NCBI RefSeq assembly: GCF_024586455.1
Contig: NC_065919.1
Span: 32,960,839 to 33,024,838 of the forward strand
Length of the DNA: 64,000 nucleotides
Direction of reading: 5' to 3'
Source of the DNA: Bactrocera neohumeralis
Lineage: Eukaryota > Arthropoda > Insecta > Diptera > Tephritidae
Shown here in pieces: positions 13,317 through 24,806 of this stretch (position 1 is its first letter; every line of letters begins with the position of its first letter). Under the pieces are notes generated by a model that was given only the letters and a program-made list of their open reading frames with translations, was not told the origin of the DNA and searched no databases. Both the position numbers and the translations under genes were made by a program.

Positions 13317-13660
13317 TAGGGTGTTTTTTTTTTGAACTATTAATTTTTTTCAATCCCGTCACGAAATTTCCTTGGAAATACCCTAAATAAAATTCCCTGA
13401 AAATTTTAGCCCTTAATATTAACATTAAGAACTGGACCAAGGCCTGTAAAAATTTTCCATAGAAAGTACACTACAATCGTGAGTTTTTATCTTTAAATTC
13501 CTACAGATCAGAGGTATTTTATGGCATCGCTTTGACTTTAGACGCATATTTCTCAGAATTGTTCACTCTATAAGAGTGCCCAGTGCAACAAAGTCGTAAC
13601 TCACACCGGCGAGGTGGTACGGTGCTCTAAGCCCGATTTTTCCAAGAATTTTGCATTTTT
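13317..13660 (+). repeat. Dispersed repeat C
   Basis: Starts with a TTAGGGTGTTTTTTTT edge and contains CCCTTAATATTAACATTAAG. The same edge, in reverse, closes a related block at 59865-60172, and similar text lies at 14815-14935. It abuts repeat A at 13661. Non-coding. Confidence 0.5.
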
Positions 13661-14198
13661 GTACCCTGAACAGGGTATATTAAGTTTGTCACGATGTTTG
13701 TAACACCCAGAAAGAAGCGTCGGAGACCCTATAAAGTATATATATATCTGATCAGTATGTCTAGCTGAGTCGATTTAACCATGTGCGTCTGCCTGTCTGT
13801 CCGTCCGTCCGTCTGTATATATGTATACAAACTAGTCCCTCAGTTTTTAAGATATCCTTGTGAAATTTTGCAAACTTCATTTTCTCTTCAAGAAGCTGAT
13901 CATTTGTCAGAACAGCCGATATCGGACCACTATAACATATAGCTGCCATATAAACTGAACGATCGGAATCAAGTTCTTGTATGGAAAACTTTCACATTTG
14001 ACAATGTATCTTCACCAAATTTGGTATAGATTATTTTCTAAGGCACCAATGTAATCTCCGAAAAAATTGTTCAGATCGGATTACTATAGCATATAGCTTC
14101 CACGCAAACTGAACACATACATAGTAACTAAAATAAATGCACCTGTGAAGGGTATATTAGCTTCGGTGCAGCCGAAGTTAACATTTTTTCTTGTTTTG
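13661..14198 (+). repeat. Dispersed repeat A (most complete copy)
   Basis: Begins GTACCCTGAACAGGGTATAT, contains GTTTGTAACACCCAG, a GTCTGTCCGTCCGTCCGTCTG run, a GATCGGAATCAAGTTCTTGT box, and ends near TTCGGTGCAGCCGAAGTTAAC followed by TTTTTTCTTGTTTTG. Shorter relatives lie at about 6455-6690 (minus), 25646-25800 (plus), 29140-29235 (minus) and 40357-40420 (minus). It is a non-coding interspersed repeat, typical of fly genomes. Confidence 0.75.
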
Positions 14199-14448
14199 TA
14201 TATATCTCGTAAATGACAGGGGCAATAGAAGAAATGTACACGACAAATTTGTAGGAAATTTTATTTGCTATAAAAAAGTTTCGAAGTGAAAATCGCTAAC
14301 ATTTATACTTCTCGAGATATTCAGCTTTTTAAGTAAGGTCTGTCCTCTACTAGGTTTAATATACATATTTCCTAAATCCTTAGAGCTACGACAACAAAAT
14401 TTGCATAGAGGAAATATTACAAGTTTTCCTAAGAACAATGTGAACGAA

Positions 14449-14535
14449 AACAAGTAAGGAAGGGCTAAGTTCGGGTGTCACCGAACATTTTATACTCTCG
14501 CATAAGTGATAATCGAGATTAAGTTTTACGAAAAA
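14449..14535 (+). repeat. Dispersed repeat B, 5' end only
   Basis: AACAAGTAAGGAAGGGCTAA followed by the partly palindromic GTTCGGGTGTCACCGAAC and TTTTATACTCTCGCAT. Identical in layout to the start of the long copy at 38546. Confidence 0.75.
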
Positions 14536-15136
14536 TATGATTTGTAATGTTTATTAGCCATTAATTTGTAATATAAGATAAAAAATTGTGGAAATAATTT
14601 TTTATAATTTTCTGTTGGACTTTAACTACGAACAACTTTGAATGAGTTGACTCAGCCAAAAAATATTCTAGACCTTTTTGGTAGATCGGTAAATTTCCTA
14701 TAAGAATAAGTGTTGATTCTCGCTTTCCAATTATTTGTTTGTGTACATTAAAAATCCAAACAAACAAAACAAAATTTCCTGTGTTATTTATATGGGAAAT
14801 CAAAAATGTCGATGAGGCACCTTTTAATATTAATATTAAGAGCTTAGGTCTTACCAGAACTTGTTTTTAGTCATGAAGGATGAGATTTTCATGGTAACTA
14901 AGAGAAAAAAAAATAAAAACTATTTTCGGCCCACCTTAATGTATACCAAATGTGAAAAACCGGATAAAGGACGGAATCACACTTAAACATTTCCAGGTCA
15001 TGGTACATTCTACGAAGCTGCAGTGTTAAGGCTATTGAACGATTACCATCTAACGCTAGCTGGAATATTCTTATTTTATATGGAACTTTTAATTTATTTA
15101 ACTTACATTGAAATCTTATATTTAGTTTGCACATAC

Positions 15137-15324
15137 CTGGTGTCATCGAACATCAGGTCAATTTTTAATTTGTAAACAGAATTTTTGCTGACGCTTGAGG
15201 CTGTTTCCAAGTGATCGGCGTCCAAAAGCCGGAAACCGGAAGAATTGCTGCTTAGTGGCTTTCGAGCATGCGCGGTATTCATTTTCGAAATGGGCACAGT
15301 GTCCACCATGCTGCAAGTTACCAT
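15137..15324 (-). CDS. Candidate first coding exon of an unrecognised host gene
   Basis: On the minus strand an ATG in a good context (AGCGATGG) at 15324 opens a frame of 62 complete codons plus two bases, starting MVTCSMVDTVPISKMN and continuing SSNSSGFRLLDADHLETASS, then KNSVYKLKIDLMFDDT. It ends at a strong splice donor, CAG|GTATGT (exon end 15137). An in-frame TAA lies about 55 bp upstream of the ATG. Codon use is more GC-rich at third positions than the surrounding AT-rich DNA, and the sequence shows no transposon motif. I do not recognise the protein, and no following exon is identifiable at lower coordinates. It could also be a chance open frame. Confidence 0.4.
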
Positions 15325-15399
15325 CGCTGGTAGTATCGACAAGAGGAGATTATTGCACTCTATGTTGCGTTAATTTGTGTGTATTAACTGAAGCACTAG

Positions 15400-17960
15400 C
15401 CTTGCAGCTTTGTATTTTCACTCAACATGTTGTGCATTTCTTTAGTTTTTGTATGTGGTCTGTATCGATTTATGTATGTTGTTTGCCGTTGTTTATTGCG
15501 GATTTATTTTTGTAGTACTATTTATGTGTAGCAAATTGTTTTACTGATGTGTCTACAAGGCGCGCGTCCATGTGCTTGTTGCACTTATGTACATGCTTAT
15601 TTATGTAAACTTTATATACTTCACAAACATGGTTATGCATCTGTGAGTGCAGTAATATTTCAGACTGTAATTTACATATGTTTCGGAATTTTATATGTGC
15701 CTATCAGAGAGCTGCAACGAGTTTGATTAAATCAGAACAAAGACTTGTGCCAAAAACACAATCAAATCAATTTACTTCATCATAGACAACATTGTTGATC
15801 AATTCGAGTGCCCGCCAGCGTTCACTGATTTGATGCAACACGAACAATCTGTTCTTCGCCAATCACGATCGAGTAAACGGTATGGCTGGCTTCGGCTCAA
15901 ATCGTATCATGTCAGTTCATAGCGTTGCGACGATTGTTTGAATCGATGAGAAACTGCGAGTAAACTACGAGTAATTCTACGAGTACAGCAAACAACAACA
16001 ATTTTCTGCTGAATTGATTTGAATCATGTGTAACAAAAAATGTATCAGCTTTGAAAATGTGCGCATGTTACAAATTTTCGATGTTTAAACAATGGAAATT
16101 CCATCGAGTACGTACATAATATATACATATATTTATTGTATGTATGTACTCAATGGAATTTCCATTATACATATAACATATATATATACATACATACATG
16201 TATATACATACGTATGTATTTGAACAGTGTTTAGGCAATGATATACAAACCGAACGCTGTCGATAATTTCAATTATTGAAGCATGAGTATGCATCACTTC
16301 GGGTATTTTCTGCTGATGCGAACGTTCATAAAAAAATCAGGTATAAGCTGATCGCTAGTGATTCCAAGTTGTTCTCTATCGCTGATTTGAAGACGAACGG
16401 TACGATTCGTGTACACGAACAGAACTGACAAAATCAGACAGAGTAACAGATCAATACCCGGTTATGAACAATAATTTATTACTCGTTGCAGTTCTCTGGT
16501 GCCTATATTATTTATTCATACATACTTGTATCGCTTTATCTCATGTCTGCTTATGATTTGGAAGAGTTATTAAAATTATTGAACAAATAATCCGATATTT
16601 TTGTCTTAAATTATATTTAGTTCGAACCACATTAACTGAGAGTTTAAAAAATATGAAATTATTGAAACTTGACATTTTTATCATGTTTAACAAAAATATT
16701 CTATAAGATTGTAAAAAAATTTCGGAATTTTATTGGATCATTATAAAGATCTTAAAAATTGTAAAAACCTAAATGTTATAATTTAAATAGATAATTATTT
16801 AAGCCAAAACGCTTTCTCCATCCAAAAATATTATGCAATATTGGGGCAGTATGTATTTATTTCACCCTCATACAATTTTGAAAAGTATATATTTTTAAAA
16901 ATAAATACCCTGCAATCGAGGTTATGATTTTTTTTAATTTAAATATTTTAGACTAAAAATTCAATTTTCATTTATTAAACATTTTTGGGAAAGTTAAATG
17001 TTACTTCAATTGTTAATTAATGCATTATTTGCAACACTGTCAGTTATACAATTCGCTATACAAAGGAAGGTAAATAAAAAATAGGAAAATTTATTATATT
17101 TTCCAAAAATAATGACATTAAATGTAGTATGATATTTATTAAATTTCCTGCCACATATGGACCCCTATTTAAGTACACAAACGGCAAGTGTACCTGATCC
17201 GAAAACAAAATATTTGTCAAAAATTATTTTAATTTTGCTTTAAAAATAAATGCTAAAACTTATTGACTTTTATTATATTTATGTATATAAAAATTTTAAG
17301 GGAATTTTATGGAAATGACTCAAAAGAGTTACAGTTTTGATAATAATAAATGACAATAAGGTAAATATAAAATATTTTTCAATTTGATCTAGAAAATACT
17401 CGAATATACCTGTTTAATGGTATATTGCTGTCAAACTTATTACATAAGTTAAGTTTTTATTGATAGACATTGAAAATCTTATTTTAGGGATTTTCAATTA
17501 AAACGATAAAAATAAACACTTAATAATTGCTAGTTAAAAAATTAGAAAATTGGAAAATAAAATAGACCAAAGCCAAATTAAATTTAAATTTCAAATTTTT
17601 ACAATTCACATTTAATATTTTCTTGATTTATGCGCATAAAAAATAATTTAAAAGTTGTGTAATAAATACAATAATAAAAATTGTATACAATAGTTGAAAT
17701 ATGTTAAATTTCTGTATTTAATAATCATATTTGTTGGTAAACATATTTAGAGATACTTTCACTACGAAATATTAGCAAAATACAAGTATATATACATAAC
17801 TGTGAACATTTGCAGCTATGCATATGTACATACATACATACGTCGTTCATACACATAATGTGCATCTGTGCGTAACTTTGTTCGCCCAAAAATACACATG
17901 AACGATTTGTGAGTGCACATTATGTTATTTAGTACACACATATGTACAAAGATGTATATG
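15400..17960. other. Non-coding, possibly upstream region of the candidate exon
   Basis: No gene is supported. 15700-16450 is less AT-rich than the rest. 16091-16166 holds an inverted repeat (AATGGAAATTCCATCGAGTA against its near reverse complement) around an AT-rich loop. 16550-17950 is very AT-rich and featureless apart from ACATACATACATAC runs. Confidence 0.5.
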
Positions 17961-18687
17961 TTTTCTTATACATACAGTGACTTCACTGTACAGAGTGCAT
18001 AAATTGCTTGGACCAAAACTTTTTTTGGCACAATTTCGATTTCTTTGGCGCCGCGATTTGAAGGTACCGTTGGAAAGAGGAAATCCTCCTGATTAAAAAA
18101 TATACAGGGTTATATCTACCGCAAACGCTTAGTTTACGAGATAAAATTCGAACATTTCAACAAGCTATTTTACCACATTAAACACACTTTACTCACATTT
18201 TTCACTTCAAATTAATTAAATTAAACTATAAGCTTTTAAATAAATCCACATTTTACACTTTTAACAGCTCTTTTACCGAAGAAATCTTTATTTTAAAAAT
18301 TACATTTTACACTCGTAGTGAACACCATGTGTGTGCTAAAAATTACGACGAAATGGAGCGCTGCCATGTGATAAAAAGGAAATTCGCTGAACTTCATTTT
18401 TTCCCAAAAATTCCTCTATCCATTCATATGGATATGTTCTTTATTTAATTTAATAAAGAAATAAGTAATATTATATAGTAATATTATATAATAATATTAC
18501 ATATATGTATTGTCACCTTATATACAAAACAACGTATTATCAAAAATAAATGGAAAGCGCTGACAGATATAATAACCAAAATTTAACTAGTTTATAATGA
18601 AAACTCAAATTTTGTTTCAATATCTGTGCAAGATAACCAAAAAATGTAACCACTTTATAACGAAACTAAATATATTTTTTTTCTTTT

Positions 18688-18818
18688 AACGCAGAAAGGA
18701 GTACTATGCGACTTCAGTCACCCCGGGTATTCGCTCGACCAGACTTGGCTTATTTTTTTAAAGCGCAGCCGAAGGCCGCCAACGCAGAAAGGAGTACTAC
18801 GCGAAAGTACTTCAGTCA
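18688..18818 (+). repeat. Short direct repeat pair, 93 bp apart
   Basis: AACGCAGAAAGGAGTACTAT at 18688 and AACGCAGAAAGGAGTACTAC at 18781, each followed shortly by ACTTCAGTCAC. It lies in otherwise AT-rich non-coding DNA. Confidence 0.75.
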
Positions 18819-18819
18819 C

Positions 18820-21130
18820 ATAAATTACATATTACACATATGCATATGTATGTATGTACATATGTAGAAAGTATTTTTTCTTATAGTTAATAAAGAAAAA
18901 GAATCACGCGAAAAAGCAAACAAACAAGGCTCGTTTTCCTCATAATTGTAAACAATCTAACCTTTTCAACGATGAGTGTGCTAAGTGATTTTTAAATTAA
19001 AAATATAGGTAAAATATATCAAAATAAAAGGGAAATGTGAAATGAACTTATTTCAATGTTTAGAGTGTATATTTAAATATACAGAGTGGAAAACGTGAAA
19101 AAATTTAGTGAAACATAGAGAAATACCATGTGTTATTAGTGCGAAGTTTTGAACTTTAAATCGTGAATATTTTAAAAAATAAAAGTTATTTTTATATTAT
19201 TTTTGGATATTTCTTCTCTGGAGAAGCTCCCCTATCCGCACATACCCAATTTATACGGAAATTCGGTTTTTTTACCCCTCCGCCAAAGTAATCGGAATCG
19301 TGCCCTTTTTTTCAAAGTGCAAAAAGTAGTTCGAATTTTTATATTTATGTACGGATGTCTCACACACTCTACACTAACAGAATGGTGAAACTTTTAATAT
19401 AAAATTTGTTTATTTATGATTTAACTATAATTTATTAACAAAAAAATAACACTTTTATTTTATTTTAATCGAAAGCGTAACAATATTTGAGTAAGTCCTG
19501 TATCAGGTTTGTTAATATCACCTATGAATGTATGTACAAAGTGTATGTATGTGCGCAGCTAATTAATTTGTGGATTTGCACTTACGGCATGTAAGCTCGT
19601 TGACTTAGTCAAGTGGGTATTACAGAGGTCATTATCAGCTATGACTCGGCGAACCTTATATGAAAATAAACTTTTAGCGCTTGCAGTCAACACCCACTGA
19701 AAATGTATCTCTTTTTCTTAAAACACTGTCAACTTTTCTTACAATCACTTTTGAAACTTTTCAGTTTTGTTACCATGTATTATCTTATTTGCCTTAATTT
19801 TAATGCCAACAATGTAATGTGCCTTTTTCTTTATTACAAACAATTTTTTATGCTTCAGAAACTATTTAAATGCAGATATCACAGACACCAAGCGAAAACC
19901 ATTAAAGTATATTATTTTTGTAACGCACGAGACTCTATCGACACTGATTCCGACGTAGTGATGCGTTGTCGGGCATTGCTCCACTGCGAATGCGCGCACG
20001 ATATCTGGCCGGTGAGTACCACAAGTTGAAAACAGCAAGTCAAGACTCAGGCTCACTCAGCTAACGCCTAAGAGATTTCTGCCGCTACAACTACAACAAC
20101 AACGCAAAAGCACCAAGCACGTCAACAAGCAGTACATGTTTCTAGGTGTGTGCACACCAATGTAAAATAGTGTAAATACATACAAACTATGTATGTACAT
20201 AACATACTTAAGATGATGTTCAAGCGCCTCTGAGTGGCAGCTAGGTGAATGGCTGAGCGTTGCGCAAAGAGCGGAATGGGCAGTGGTCATCAGAGTTTAA
20301 AGAACGGAGAAACATATAGCAACGGTAATACTCAAACCGATATTTTTCATTTGTGGTATGGACAATGGCTGAGAATAGCACTCATAACTTCAAATTCAAA
20401 GAAACGAGCCAAAGGTCATAGTCGCATTGGAAAGAAGTTCTGAAATATTAAAAGGTTAGGTGTATTTCAGAGTTTCAAATAAACGCTAGTTTCTCTTTTT
20501 TAAAATATATGCAATCATATATGTACATATGTATTTTAGTTATGCAATTCATCATATAAAATATTCATTTTTAAATATATTGTGAAATATGTATTTAAAA
20601 TTACGAAAACTCTCAAAGCAGCGCGTGCTTTTCGCAAAAAAAAAGAACAAAAAAAATCACACATTCTTCGGTCAATTTCACTGTTAGTTAATTAAGAATT
20701 ATTTCTAACTTTTCACTTTAAAATGCTTTAAAAGCGTGTATTTTAGTTTATTTATTATTATTTAGCCACATGAGGAATACATACATACATATAAACTGAC
20801 AGGTGAAGCTAATAAAATTTTACAAAGTTAACCAAATGCACTGGGGTCCAGATATTTGGTGTCTGCGTCCTTGAAAAGTTTTAGCTCAATTTCGACAATT
20901 TGTGGGCAGAATATCAAAACCTGAAGGGCATTACTTGTGCAAAGTCTTATCCGATATATTCATTGGTGTTTGTATACTGGAAGTAAAAGAAGCAAGTGGA
21001 ATTATAGTATCCCACTAGCAAAAGGTAATAGGTAGTGTATGAGTTGGTAAGAGCCAAAGTGAGGGTCTTACTGCGGAATTCATTGCTGAATTTTAACACA
21101 GCGATGTCCTAAGAATTTCAGAACAGATCA
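18820..21130. other. Non-coding gap
   Basis: No supported gene or recognised element; AT-rich with short ATGTACATATG runs. Confidence 0.5.
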
Positions 21131-21459
21131 ACTCACATACCCAGGGATACAAATCGATCAGCTGTACGCATTACCAAGCTATATATCTGAAGACATGAAT
21201 TAGTCAGTTGTAAGCATTACCGGCTCACATACCTGTGTATACGAATCTATTAGTTGTGCGAATTACCGGCTCACATACCTTAATATGTATTGTGCGCATT
21301 TCCTACTAAAACGAATCCAAAATAAATATCTTATAGTTTTGTATTTTTTAATTCAATTAGAAATAATAAAGAAATCCATTTCAGTACAAATTACTATAAT
21401 TAAGATTTTACATCTAAAAATAATGTCAATGCTAATTGTTTTCATACTTTAATTTATTA

Positions 21460-21726
21460 TATTTGTTTATCTTTTTGCTTTTTCAAAGAGCCCGCTTTGT
21501 CATATCGGTTTTTACCCATCTTGAAAGCTCTTTTGAGCTCCCGCTCATAATCGCCTTTAGTGAAACCTTCCACTTGCATTGCTTCTAAAAAAAATAAACA
21601 AAGTGTATCAAAACAAAGACTTATTAATTACGGAAAAGTAAAATTTACCATATATGGCATTATTTAGGCACTCAAACTTCTTGAATGCCACCTTGTCTTG
21701 CAGTCCATCATAATTTAACTGCACCA
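21460..21726 (-). pseudogene. Two-exon DUF4806-like C-terminus
   Basis: One exon on the minus strand (about 21650-21726) reads MVQLNYDGLQDKVAFKKFEC, then LNNAIY, and ends at a GGTAAAT donor. A TTTTTTTTAG acceptor near 21588 opens a second exon reading AMQVEGFTKGDYERELKRAF, then KMGKNRYDKAGSLKKQKDKQ, then a stop. The N-x-x-G...K-x-AF...AI...A pattern followed by a basic helix fits the DUF4806 domain found in transposon-linked insect proteins. The intron would be about 60 bp. The N-terminal piece upstream is in a different frame, so the whole is probably a decayed or internally deleted gene. Confidence 0.5.
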
Positions 21727-21731
21727 TGACG

Positions 21732-22102
21732 CTATAGCTGAGAATTTTTTTCGACTCCTAAATGCAAATATGTTCCAGGCGAAACACTTGTTATAATTGA
21801 ATCCTGCCTAATAATCAGAGACTCTGCGCAAGTTGGGACATTTAAATGCCATTTATTTAAAAGTTTCAATAAACCATCAAAAGCCACACGAGTTACGTTA
21901 TTTTTCACTGTCAACTACCAAACTACATACTTTCATTCACATTTTCAGTTCTAAAATTTTCATTGTTAATTTCAACCACATTTTCATTATCATTGTCACA
22001 TTCACTAAGATTATAATTATTGTCATTTGAATTATTTATATTTAGAATTTCATTTATTTCGGCATTAATTAATCTTCTTTGATGACGTTTGCTGTACATA
22101 CT
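21732..22102 (-). pseudogene. Transposon-encoded protein, N-terminal part
   Basis: From an ATG at 22102 the minus strand reads MYSKRHQRRLINAEINE, then an Asn/Asp/Glu-rich linker, with stops near 21920. A second frame (to 21732) continues NVTRVAFDGLLKLLNKWHLN, then VPTCAESLI, and ends PGTYLHLGVEKNSQL. This layout, a basic N-terminus followed by a LLKLL...PxG.Y.H.G block, resembles the N-terminal region of transposon proteins widespread in insects. The family call rests on pattern memory only. Confidence 0.45.
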
Positions 22103-22574
22103 TAAATAACTTTTAATAGTACTTCACACGCGACCGCTTTCAACCGATACTTAAAATTTACTAAAAACGACAATCATTAAAATTGAAAGACAACAATTGT
22201 CGGCGTCGTGGCAGGACTAACGGTTACCAATTATTTTCAGAAAAGAACAACAACAAAAAAGCATCGGTTTTGTCACACAACTTTTCTATGAAATTTAGTA
22301 CTGAAGCGCTCACATACCCAGAGGGCTGGGTCGATCAGTTGTGCGGATGACCAATTCATATCAATAAAATTCGCACATTTCTTGAAGATAACAACAACGA
22401 TTTTAAAGCGAATTTTTTTTCGTTTCTTGCCCCGCAACCCATTACCAACTCGCTTACTTTTTTCAGTAGTGAATTATTTTGCTACTGGGATGGAGTGTTA
22501 TATGGAAAGTAGACGCGTTTGTCAGATCTTTTTATTTCTTTGTATACTATATGATAGAAATTCCGGGTAACCTC

Positions 22575-22880
22575 ACATACCCAATTTGGTTGAAACTGGT
22601 TCCTGAGATATAAGATTTTACCTAAAGGTGGGCGGGGCCAATTTTTATAACTTTTCTTATATCCTAAACTATTTTGAGGATGCAGTTCGGTATCTTAATT
22701 TTAGTGCTTAGTTATGGCACTTTATAGGTTTTCGTTTAATGACGTTTAGTGGGTGTGGAAGTGGTCCGAGTATGATACGAATCTCTTTTGGGTGTCAAGA
22801 AATATATAGTATGAAGCAAGTTTCATCTCAATTACTCAAGTTATCGCTTGCACAAACTGGATTTTTACACATACAGGTGA
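22575..22880 (+). repeat. Dispersed repeat B, internal piece
   Basis: Matches the inner and 3' part of the 38546 copy: GGTTCCTGAGATATAAGATT, GGTGGGCGGGGCC, TTAGTGCTTAGTTATGGCAC, then CTCAAGTTATCGCTTGCAC. Non-coding. Confidence 0.65.
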
Positions 22881-24300
22881 AGCTGATAAAAACGAAATAT
22901 TGGGTAATCGAAAAAGTTTTTTCGTAATTCTAATCAAACTTCAACTTATTTTTTTATATTTAAATAAATAAACAAATATGTACCATTTTGGCCGATCATT
23001 TTTTGCCATTTGCCGAATAAAAAAACAAATATTTCGTTAGTTCATAGATAAATCAATTAACTGAACCCATTAAAGGCAAATGAACTTAATGATTTCAAAA
23101 CTAACTTCCTTCCTTTTAAAGTTCCAGTTTTGGAATTTCTGTATTCAAGCGAATCAAGTAATTGCGAAAATGTGTGCACAGGCTGCCGGAGATCGTAAAT
23201 TAAAATAAATTAATAAACCTTATTTAATTTATTAAATAAACCATAAATTTCTAAGAAGAACTCAGCTAAAAATTTTAAGGAAAAAATAATAAGAAAAATG
23301 TGAATTCTGTTAAATTATGAAGTGCAGCTGGTATTTTTTGAATATCTGATAAGAAAGAATGAGTCTTGGTTAAGTTAATCAGAACTTAGCTGACAGATAG
23401 TTGCTAACCAGGCGTTGAGAAAACGGTACATTAAAGACCGTCACGTTGGAAAATAAGACATATCAGCGATCAGTATATGAAACGTTTTAACGCAGCTTTT
23501 CTAACGAAGCATACTAAATGTTGTTTGGCTAAGAAAAGTACAAACAATTAACAAGAAAATCATATTGTTTCTTTAAATTGCCCATCATTGTCATCCGAGT
23601 ACATATCAATAGAGAATGTTTGGGCTTTAAGGAAAGCCAAAATATAAAAAAAAACTTTTAACGGCAACAAAAGATTTCATTCGGCTTCTCCAACATACCT
23701 GGAGGTCGCTTCCTGATATTTACATTTCGCGTTAGTTTTTGAATGCACTGTATATAAAATACATATACATAAGTATGTATACATAACTATGCCTCATCGT
23801 TAATACTAATTTCTGGCCAATTTTGAAAATTACACTATATTTTGGCTAATTAAGTTTGAATTTTACTTTCATTGGTACTGTTAGTTCATTTTATTAAAAT
23901 AAATTGAATATTTGCAAAAAGGTGATAAAATAATTAGTTTTTGCAAGCATTAACGGTTTTACAATGTATGCGGTATTTGGCGAAAACCATTAAAAACTAT
24001 TGTAAATGAAAGTCAATGTTTCGCTACATATGCTGCTTCATAATGATACATAATCGCTTGACGGACGAAAGTTGAAAATGTTAATTAAATTTGTATTGTC
24101 AACGGGCAAAGTGTGAACTTCCAAGTATATAAAATAAAGCTGTCCATTAGACATATGCTTCGACATAAGGTTAAACTTTAGTATTGCAAAGGAGGAGTAC
24201 GATTATTGACCTTATATATGTACGTAGAATTCAAACCTGTTTTTTTGTTTTGACATTACTTTAAGTATCTTAGATTTCAATTGTAATTTTTATAATCTTG
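22881..24300. other. Non-coding gap
   Basis: AT-rich; nothing recognised. Confidence 0.5.
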
Positions 24301-24309
24301 TAACATGCA

Positions 24310-24806
24310 AAAAAATTTTTGCCACCTATGGGTTGTTTGTATCACCCCAAACAAACTAACTCCGTCCGTGCAGGCTGTAAATAAAAATTTAGGTATCTTC
24401 ATGAAACTTGGCACATACATACATATGTTTCACGCATCATCATGCGGTTATTGTAGGTGGGCGTAATCTGATCACTGCCACGTCCTCAAATTATTATCAT
24501 GCGAAAACCTATAAAGTGCCGTAAATAAGTACCAAATTAAGATAAAGAATTAAGTAAGTGGGACAGGGAATTGCGGTGACATGTTAATATTTTGTAGAAC
24601 TGCCAAAAATAGATAACATCTGGTCGATACTACATGTATGATTTTCGCTTTTTTAACAAACCTTAAGTCGAATATGTCGGTCAGTGCATGAGTGTGCTTG
24701 GGTTCCGGTCCTCTGGTTGATGTTTTGCACGTTAAGATACATATTTTCATGATTCTTGCAAGTTGCCAGAGTATAAAATATTCGGTTAGCCCTTCCTTAC
24801 TTGTTT
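24310..24806 (-). repeat. Dispersed repeat B, minus-strand copy
   Basis: Read on the minus strand from 24806: AAGTAAGGAAGGGCTAA, TTTTATACTCTGGCAACTTG, then ATCAACCAGAGGACCGGAAC, and farther in the Y-box TTATGGCAC-like text in diverged form. Non-coding. Confidence 0.7.

Larger units (their letters stand above)
21131..22357 (-). mobile_element. Small transposon remnant with iterated flanking repeats
   Basis: The low-coordinate side carries about three imperfect units of roughly 50 bp (21131-21290), each with GCTCACATACC and a GTNCGNATTACC box. A related unit in the same orientation (CTCACATACCCAGAGGGCTG, with CGATCAGTTGTGCGGATGAC) closes the high side at 22311-22357. Between them lie the minus-strand coding remnants described separately. 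The repeats could be subterminal binding-site arrays or LTR-like ends. I infer one element from this framing; the type is not certain. Confidence 0.5.

Noticed and set aside
15195..15515. 106-codon plus-strand open frame
   Set aside because: It overlaps the better supported minus-strand exon and shows no motif; probably a shadow frame.
19703..20290. Overlapping open frames on both strands
   Set aside because: No motif, no splice support, no repeat identity.
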